Assembly: GCF_019399235.1 (NCBI RefSeq)
Contig: NZ_JAELVH010000033.1
Span: 1 to 44,405 of the forward strand
Length of the DNA stretch: 44,405 nucleotides
Origin: Streptomyces poriferorum
GTDB taxonomy: Bacteria > Actinomycetota > Actinomycetes > Streptomycetales > Streptomycetaceae
Direction of reading: 5' to 3'
In this document: in pieces, positions 39,907-44,405 of the stretch
How positions within the stretch are numbered: the first letter of the stretch is position 1
Layout: every line of letters starts with the position of its first letter
Notes under the pieces: generated by a model
What the model was told of the DNA's origin: nothing
The model's database searches: none
The model's input: only the letters and a program-made list of their open reading frames with translations
Translations under genes and position numbers: made by a program

Positions 39907-40545
39907 CTATTCGAGGATGAAGCGGCTCCTGGCTCGCCACTGCTCGACCATGGCGGCCGGGGCCTTCTCGGGTGATCCCGCGTCGTAGGGCGGCTGCGGG
40001 TCGTACTCCGCCAGCAGTTGCACGGCCTGGGCGTGCTCGTCACCGGCGATCCGGCCGAGGAGGGTGAGGCCCATGTCGATGCCGGCCGAGACGCCCGCGG
40101 CGGTGACGTACTTGCCATCGGTGACCACGCGTTCACCGGTCGGCTCCGCGCCGTACGTCTTCAGTGTGTCCAGCGCGAGCCAGTGCGAGGTGGCGCGCCG
40201 CCCCGTCAGCAGTCCCGCGGCCGCGAGCAGCAGCGATCCGGTGCAGACGGAGGTCGTCCAGGTGCTGGTCGCGTCGACCCGGCGCAGCCAGCCGAGGAGG
40301 GTCTCGTTGTCCATCTGGGCGCTCTGCCCGGGGCCGCCGGGGACGATCACCAGGTCCGGTGCCGGGACGTCGTCCAGTGTCCGGTCGGCGACCAGCGCCA
40401 GGCTGCCGCCGCTGTCGTTGCGCACCGCGCCGGCCGACTCTGCGACGAACACGGTCTCGGCGCCGGGCGCCCGGCTCAGCATCTCGTACGGTCCCACGGC
40501 GTCCAGCGCCGTGAAGCGGTCGAAGAGGACGATGGCGATCTGCAT
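39907..40545 (-). CDS. DJ-1/PfpI family protein
   Basis: This 212-residue cytoplasmic protein of the class I glutamine-amidotransferase-like fold has the nucleophile elbow TTSVCTGSLLLAAAGLL with the reactive Cys, preceded by LVIVPGGPGQSA. The DG-rich end GKYVTAAGVSAGIDMGLTLL matches isocyanide-hydratase (InhA)-like members more than proteases. It lacks the AraC DNA-binding domain of its upstream neighbour, which shares the same fold. It lies 21 bases after the GlxA-type regulator on the same strand, so both are probably in one transcript. The exact substrate is unknown. Confidence 0.9.
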   Translation of the reverse strand: MQIAIVLFDRFTALDAVGPYEMLSRAPGAETVFVAESAGAVRNDSGGSLALVADRTLDDVPAPDLVIVPGGPGQSAQMDNETLLGWLRRVDATSTWTTSVCTGSLLLAAAGLLTGRRATSHWLALDTLKTYGAEPTGERVVTDGKYVTAAGVSAGIDMGLTLLGRIAGDEHAQAVQLLAEYDPQPPYDAGSPEKAPAAMVEQWRARSRFILE

Positions 40546-40566
40546 GGGCGGGTGCCTGCCTTCCGG

Positions 40567-41559
40567 TCAGTGGGCGAACTGCTTCGTGGTGGTGGCGGGG
40601 TCGCCCGCCGGGCGGGGGCTGAACCGCCGCCGGTATTCGGCGGGGCCCGTGCCCAGCGCCTTGAGGAACGCCCGGCGCATGGCCTCCGGGGTTCCGTAGC
40701 CGCAGGTGCTCGCGATCCCGGTGACTCCGTCGGTGGTGTCCTCCAGGAGCCGGCGGGCCTGTTCGAGGCGCACCCGGTCGACGTACCGGCCGGGGGTCAT
40801 GCCGGTCTCCGCCTGGAAAGCGCGGGCGAAGTGGCGCGGCGAGAGCCGGGCGCGGGCGGCGAGGGATTCGACGGAGAGGTCCTCGCCGGGGTGTTCGGTG
40901 ATCCAGTGCTGGACCTCGCGCAGCGGTTCGCGACGGGCCGTCTGAGCGGTGAGCTGGGCACTGAACTGGGACTGGTTCCCGGGTCTGCGCAGAAAGACCA
41001 CCAGGTGACGCGCCACCGTGAGGGCCACCTCCCGGCCGTGGTCCTCCTCGACGAGCGCGAGTGCGAGGTCGATGCCCGCGGTGACCCCGGCGGAGGTGGC
41101 GAGCCGGCCGTCGCGTACGAAGATCGGCTCGGGGTCGACCTCGACCGCCGGATAGGTGCGCGCCAGGTGGTCGCAGACGTTCCAGTGGGTGGTCACCCGG
41201 TGCCCGTCCAGCTGTCCGGCCGCGGCGAGGAGCAGGGCGCCGCTGCAGACGGAGACGAGCCGTTCGGGGCGCGGGCCGTGCAGGCGCAGCCAGTCGATGA
41301 GGCCGGGGGCGGGGTCGCGGGTGCCCTCACCGCCCGGGACGAGGAGGGTGTGGGGTGTCGCGGCGTCGGCGAGGCTGCCGTCGGGGACCAGCACGAGACC
41401 GCTGGACGAACGCACCGGCGCGCCGTCCAGGGAGGCGGTGCGCAGCTCGTACGTGACCTCCGGGAACCCCGAGGCACCGGCGAAGACCTCCAGGGGCCCG
41501 GTGACATCGAGGCTCTGGATGCCGTCGAAGAGGACGACGAGGACGGATCGCTGCTTCAT
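40567..41559 (-). CDS. GlxA family transcriptional regulator (DJ-1/PfpI-AraC)
   Basis: This 330-residue regulator has an N-terminal DJ-1/PfpI-like sensor domain (about 1-185, with SVCSGALLLAAAG at the nucleophile elbow and TSAGVTAGIDLALALVEED) and a C-terminal AraC/XylS pair of helix-turn-helix motifs (about 225-315, LSVESLAARARLSPRHFARAFQAETGMTPGRYVDRVRLEQARRLLEDT and GYGTPEAMRRAFLKALGTGPAEYRRRF). The ATG at 41559 has AGGA eight bases ahead; ATG 41568 would add three residues. It is divergent from the SCO6745-family gene and upstream of a stand-alone PfpI protein, which is the likely regulated gene. The ligand is unknown. Confidence 0.92.
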   Translation of the reverse strand: MKQRSVLVVLFDGIQSLDVTGPLEVFAGASGFPEVTYELRTASLDGAPVRSSSGLVLVPDGSLADAATPHTLLVPGGEGTRDPAPGLIDWLRLHGPRPERLVSVCSGALLLAAAGQLDGHRVTTHWNVCDHLARTYPAVEVDPEPIFVRDGRLATSAGVTAGIDLALALVEEDHGREVALTVARHLVVFLRRPGNQSQFSAQLTAQTARREPLREVQHWITEHPGEDLSVESLAARARLSPRHFARAFQAETGMTPGRYVDRVRLEQARRLLEDTTDGVTGIASTCGYGTPEAMRRAFLKALGTGPAEYRRRFSPRPAGDPATTTKQFAH

Positions 41560-41666
41560 GTCAGCCATCCTGGGCAGCCGGATGGAAGGCCGCAATGACG
41601 GGTTGCCCACCTTTCCTGCCATTCCGGGATGCGGCGTGATTCACCGGGCCCTGGGGTTCCGACACG

Positions 41667-41682
41667 TACCGACCAGTCGGTA
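41667..41682. promoter_or_regulatory. Palindromic operator in the divergent GlxA/SCO6745 region
   Basis: TACCGACCAGTCGGTA consists of perfect 7-bp arms around a 2-base centre. It overlaps the first bases of the TAACGT -10 box of the SCO6745-family gene, so a protein bound here would block that promoter. Its style fits a TetR-type site. No TetR gene is adjacent. Confidence 0.6.
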
Positions 41683-41686
41683 ACGT
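41681..41686 (+). promoter_or_regulatory. -10 box of a probable leaderless promoter
   Basis: TAACGT lies six bases before the ATG at 41693 and partly overlaps the palindromic operator. No ribosome-binding site is present. Confidence 0.5.
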
Positions 41687-41692
41687 GCGGGT

Positions 41693-42550
41693 ATGAGTAC
41701 TCTTCCGCCCCGTGCCGGACGCCGCTGCCACAACGCCCTCAACCCGCTGCACTCCGCGCTCTACTTCTCCCCCGACCTCGGCAAGGAGCTCGGCGGGATC
41801 GGGATCGATGATCCGTCCGCCGCCTACTTCGCCTCGCGTGCGGCCGCCATGGGCGCGGTCGGTCCGGGCACGGTCACCGCCACCTTCTACAACTTCAACC
41901 ACGAGCTCGTGGCCAGGCACGTGCCCGCCGTCTGGGACATCGCGTCGCCCGAGGCGGTCCTGACAGCGCGGCTGCGTGCCGCCGACTCGACGCTGCGCCG
42001 GCTGCTGGGCGAGGAGGTCATCGCCTCCCCCGAGATGGCCGAGGCGGCCCGGCTGGCCCTGCGCGCCACCGAGGGCTGCACGCGACACGCCCGGCCGCTC
42101 TACGCGGCGCACGCCGACCTCCCGGTGCCGGAGCAGCCGCACCTGGCGTACTGGCACGCCGCGACACTCCTGCGTGAGCACCGCGGCGACGCGCATCTCG
42201 CCGCGCTCCTCGCGGCCTCGCTCGACCCGATGGAGGCCCTGGTCAGCCACACGGCCACCGGCAAGGGCATGGCGCCGCGCTGGATCCTGGCCAGCCGCGG
42301 CTGGCGGCGCACCGACTGGGAGGACGCGTCCGCGCGGCTGCGCGGGCGTGGACTGCTCACCGCCGAGGGTGAATTGACGGAAGAGGGCACCGCGCTGCGG
42401 ACCGGCCTGGAGGAGACCACGGACCGGATGGACCTGGCACCGTACGAGCATCTCGGCGGCGCGGGCGTGGCCCGGCTGACGGAGCTGGGGCGCGGATTCC
42501 TCGGCATCGCACTGGCGGCCGGTGCGTTTCCGACGGACGCGACCGGCTGA
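41693..42550 (+). CDS. SCO6745 family protein (winged-helix/SalK-like)
   Basis: This 285-residue protein belongs to an actinobacterial family named after SCO6745. The N-terminus (RRCHNALNPLHSALYFSP) and FYNFNHELV are distinctive. The C-terminal part (ATGKGMAPRWILASRGWRRTDWEDASARLRGRGLLTAEGELTEEGTALR) reads as a winged-helix domain, so a DNA-binding or scaffold role is possible. From memory, SCO6745 lies near the hopanoid/idi region in S. coelicolor, in agreement with the synteny here. The ATG is supported by a TAACGT box six bases upstream. Its function is unknown. Confidence 0.85.
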   Translation: MSTLPPRAGRRCHNALNPLHSALYFSPDLGKELGGIGIDDPSAAYFASRAAAMGAVGPGTVTATFYNFNHELVARHVPAVWDIASPEAVLTARLRAADSTLRRLLGEEVIASPEMAEAARLALRATEGCTRHARPLYAAHADLPVPEQPHLAYWHAATLLREHRGDAHLAALLAASLDPMEALVSHTATGKGMAPRWILASRGWRRTDWEDASARLRGRGLLTAEGELTEEGTALRTGLEETTDRMDLAPYEHLGGAGVARLTELGRGFLGIALAAGAFPTDATG

Positions 42551-42704
42551 CCTGCCGGAAAACGGCGGCCGGTAACTGGGGTGGTCGGGCGACACGGCAC
42601 GCGGCCACCCGGCACAATGCAGGCGAGTGGCTCCGGTTTCCGCCCGAACGGGCGGCCCGGGCCCGACCAGCACAGCCAGCAGGAGAAGGCGAGTCGGTAG
42701 AACC

Positions 42705-44405
42705 GTGACGACGTCCATCGAAGGCAGGATCGCCGAGGAGCTCGGCGTACGCGAGCGACAGGTGAAGGCGGCCGTCGAGCTGCTCGACGGCGGATCGACC
42801 GTGCCGTTCATCGCGCGCTACCGCAAGGAAGCGACCGAGATGCTCGACGATGCGCAGCTGCGCACGCTCGAGGAGCGGTTGCGGTATCTGCGGGAGCTGG
42901 AGGAGCGCCGGGCGGCGATCCTCGAATCCGTACGGGAGCAGGGCAAGCTCGACGAGGCGCTGGAGGCGCAGATCCGGGCCGCCGACACGAAGGCGCGGCT
43001 GGAGGACATCTATCTGCCGTTCAAGCCGAAGCGGCGGACCAAGGCCCAGATCGCCCGTGAGGCCGGTCTCGAACCGCTCGCCTCGGGCCTGCTCGACGAC
43101 CCGTCGACGGACCCGCTCGCCGCGGCCGCGGCCTTCGTCGACGCGGACAAGGGGGTCGCGGACGCCGCGGCGGCCCTGGAGGGGGCCCGGGCCATCCTCA
43201 CCGAGCGCTTCTCGGAGGACGCCGACCTGATCGGCGACCTGCGGGAGCGCATGTGGTCGCGCGGGCGGCTGATGGCCAAGGTGCGGGACGGCAAGGAGGA
43301 GGCGGGCGCCAAGTTCGCGGACTACTTCGACTTCGCGGAGCCGTTCACCGCGCTGCCCTCGCACCGGGTGCTGGCGATGCTCCGGGGCGAGAAGGAGGAC
43401 GTCCTCGACCTGGTCCTGGAGCCGGAGGAGCCGTCCGAGACACCCGGCCCGTCCGGTTACGAGAACATGGTGGCCCGGCGCTTCGGGGTGAACGACCGCG
43501 GGCGCCCCGGCGACAAGTGGCTCGGTGACACGGTGCGCTGGGCGTGGCGGACCCGGATCCTCGTCCACCTCGGGATCGATCTGCGGCTGCGGCTGCGCAC
43601 CGCGGCGGAGGACGAGGCGGTGCGCGTCTTCGCGTCCAACCTGCGCGACCTGCTGCTGGCCGCGCCGGCCGGCACGCGCTCCACGCTGGGGCTCGACCCC
43701 GGCTTCCGTACCGGGGTGAAGGTCGCCGTCGTCGACGCGACCGGCAAGGTCGTCGCGACCGATGTCATCTACCCGCACGTACCGGCCAACAAGTGGGACC
43801 AGTCGCTCGCCAAGCTGGAGCAGCTGGCGAAGGCGCACGATGTCGATCTGATCGCGATCGGCAACGGCACGGCGTCCCGCGAGACGGACAAGCTCGCCGG
43901 TGAACTGTGTGACAAGCACCCGGAGTTGAAGCTGACCAAGGTGATGGTGTCGGAGGCGGGCGCCTCCGTCTACTCGGCCTCGGCGTTCGCCTCGCAGGAA
44001 CTCCCGGACATGGACGTGTCGTTGCGCGGCGCGGTCTCGATCGCGCGCCGTCTCCAGGACCCCCTCGCCGAGCTGGTGAAGATCGACCCGAAGTCCATCG
44101 GGGTCGGGCAGTACCAGCACGACCTGTCCGAGGTGAAGCTGTCGCGCTCGCTGGACGCCGTCGTCGAGGACTGTGTGAACGGGGTCGGGGTCGACGTCAA
44201 CACCGCGTCGGCACCGCTGCTTTCACGGGTCTCCGGAATCGGTTCGGGGCTTGCGGAGAACATCGTGGCGCACCGCGACGCCAACGGCCCGTTCCGCTCC
44301 CGCAAGGGCCTCAAGGACGTGGCCAGGCTGGGCCCGAAGGCGTACGAGCAGTGCGCGGGCTTCCTGCGGATCCGGGGTGACGACCCGCTGGACGCGTCCA
44401 GCGTG
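42705..44405 (+). CDS. tex: Tex-type transcription accessory / RNA-binding protein, 3' end cut by the window
   Basis: The first 567 codons of a Tex family protein, usually about 770-800 residues, are present, and the frame stays open to the last base. The start GTG gives MTTSIEGRIAEELGVRERQVKAAVELLDGG followed by TVPFIARYRKEATEMLDDAQL, the hallmark of Tex. A YqgF/RNase H-like core follows (STLGLDPGFRTGVKVAVVD, and IGNGTASRETDKLAGELC with Asn-Gly-Thr). The helix-hairpin-helix region begins at RVSGIGSGLAENIVAHRDANGPFRSRKGLKDVARLGPKAYEQCAGF. The C-terminal S1 domain would lie beyond the window. Tex binds RNA and affects transcription. No good ribosome-binding site is directly before the GTG. Confidence 0.93.
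   Translation, partial: MTTSIEGRIAEELGVRERQVKAAVELLDGGSTVPFIARYRKEATEMLDDAQLRTLEERLRYLRELEERRAAILESVREQGKLDEALEAQIRAADTKARLEDIYLPFKPKRRTKAQIAREAGLEPLASGLLDDPSTDPLAAAAAFVDADKGVADAAAALEGARAILTERFSEDADLIGDLRERMWSRGRLMAKVRDGKEEAGAKFADYFDFAEPFTALPSHRVLAMLRGEKEDVLDLVLEPEEPSETPGPSGYENMVARRFGVNDRGRPGDKWLGDTVRWAWRTRILVHLGIDLRLRLRTAAEDEAVRVFASNLRDLLLAAPAGTRSTLGLDPGFRTGVKVAVVDATGKVVATDVIYPHVPANKWDQSLAKLEQLAKAHDVDLIAIGNGTASRETDKLAGELCDKHPELKLTKVMVSEAGASVYSASAFASQELPDMDVSLRGAVSIARRLQDPLAELVKIDPKSIGVGQYQHDLSEVKLSRSLDAVVEDCVNGVGVDVNTASAPLLSRVSGIGSGLAENIVAHRDANGPFRSRKGLKDVARLGPKAYEQCAGFLRIRGDDPLDASSV

Overview
The window is high-GC actinobacterial DNA and almost certainly comes from a Streptomyces chromosome. 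The evidence is extreme GC at third codon positions, frequent GTG starts, promoters with a -10 box placed directly before the start codon, a c-di-AMP riboswitch ahead of a LysM/M23 wall hydrolase, and a hopanoid gene order (XRE regulator, aminotransferase, dxs, hpnH, hpnG, shc, prenyl synthase, hpnE, hpnD, hpnC) that, from memory, closely follows the SCO6759-SCO6771 region of S. coelicolor. I see no tRNA, rRNA, transposase, integrase, phage gene or CRISPR array. The species cannot be named from the sequence.

Layout. (1) 1-3.6 kb: an amino-acid dehydrogenase, a TetR regulator, an 11-bp periodic repeat, and a DUF6745 gene with a small partner. (2) 3.9-10.06 kb: a tightly coupled STM4015-STM4015-STM4014-STM4013-STM4012-STM4011 cassette. 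It encodes two leucine-rich-repeat-like paralogues, a protein that reads as an ATP-grasp enzyme, an alkaline-phosphatase-superfamily hydrolase and two different radical SAM enzymes. The reaction it carries out is unknown to me, and it is the best candidate here for an undescribed system. (3) 10.1-13.6 kb: a GDSL hydrolase, the riboswitch-controlled peptidase and a tyrosine phosphatase. (4) 13.7-26.4 kb: the hopanoid locus on the minus strand. Dxs feeds the MEP pathway, the prenyl synthase makes FPP, HpnD/C/E make squalene, Shc cyclises it, and HpnH, HpnG and the aminotransferase build the C35 side chain. An XRE/cupin regulator with a striking double operator flanks it.

(5) 26.7-33.9 kb: a second minus-strand operon with overlapping genes. 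It encodes two CDP-alcohol phosphotransferases, a cytidylyltransferase-like enzyme, a glycerol-1-phosphate dehydrogenase-like enzyme, a family-2 glycosyltransferase and a two-gene polysaccharide-type ABC exporter. Together they look like a pathway that makes and exports a phospho-alcohol-containing envelope polymer or lipid. (6) 34.1-44.4 kb: galE, a zinc-type CDF exporter, a GNAT acetyltransferase, idi (linked to the isoprenoid theme), an anti-sigma-type ATPase, an HdeD-like membrane protein, an enoyl-CoA hydratase, two adjacent DJ-1/PfpI-type genes, an SCO6745-family gene, and the start of tex, which runs off the window.

Gene starts were chosen by eye from ribosome-binding sites, overlaps and family ends. 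Family names come from recognising motifs, not from searches.
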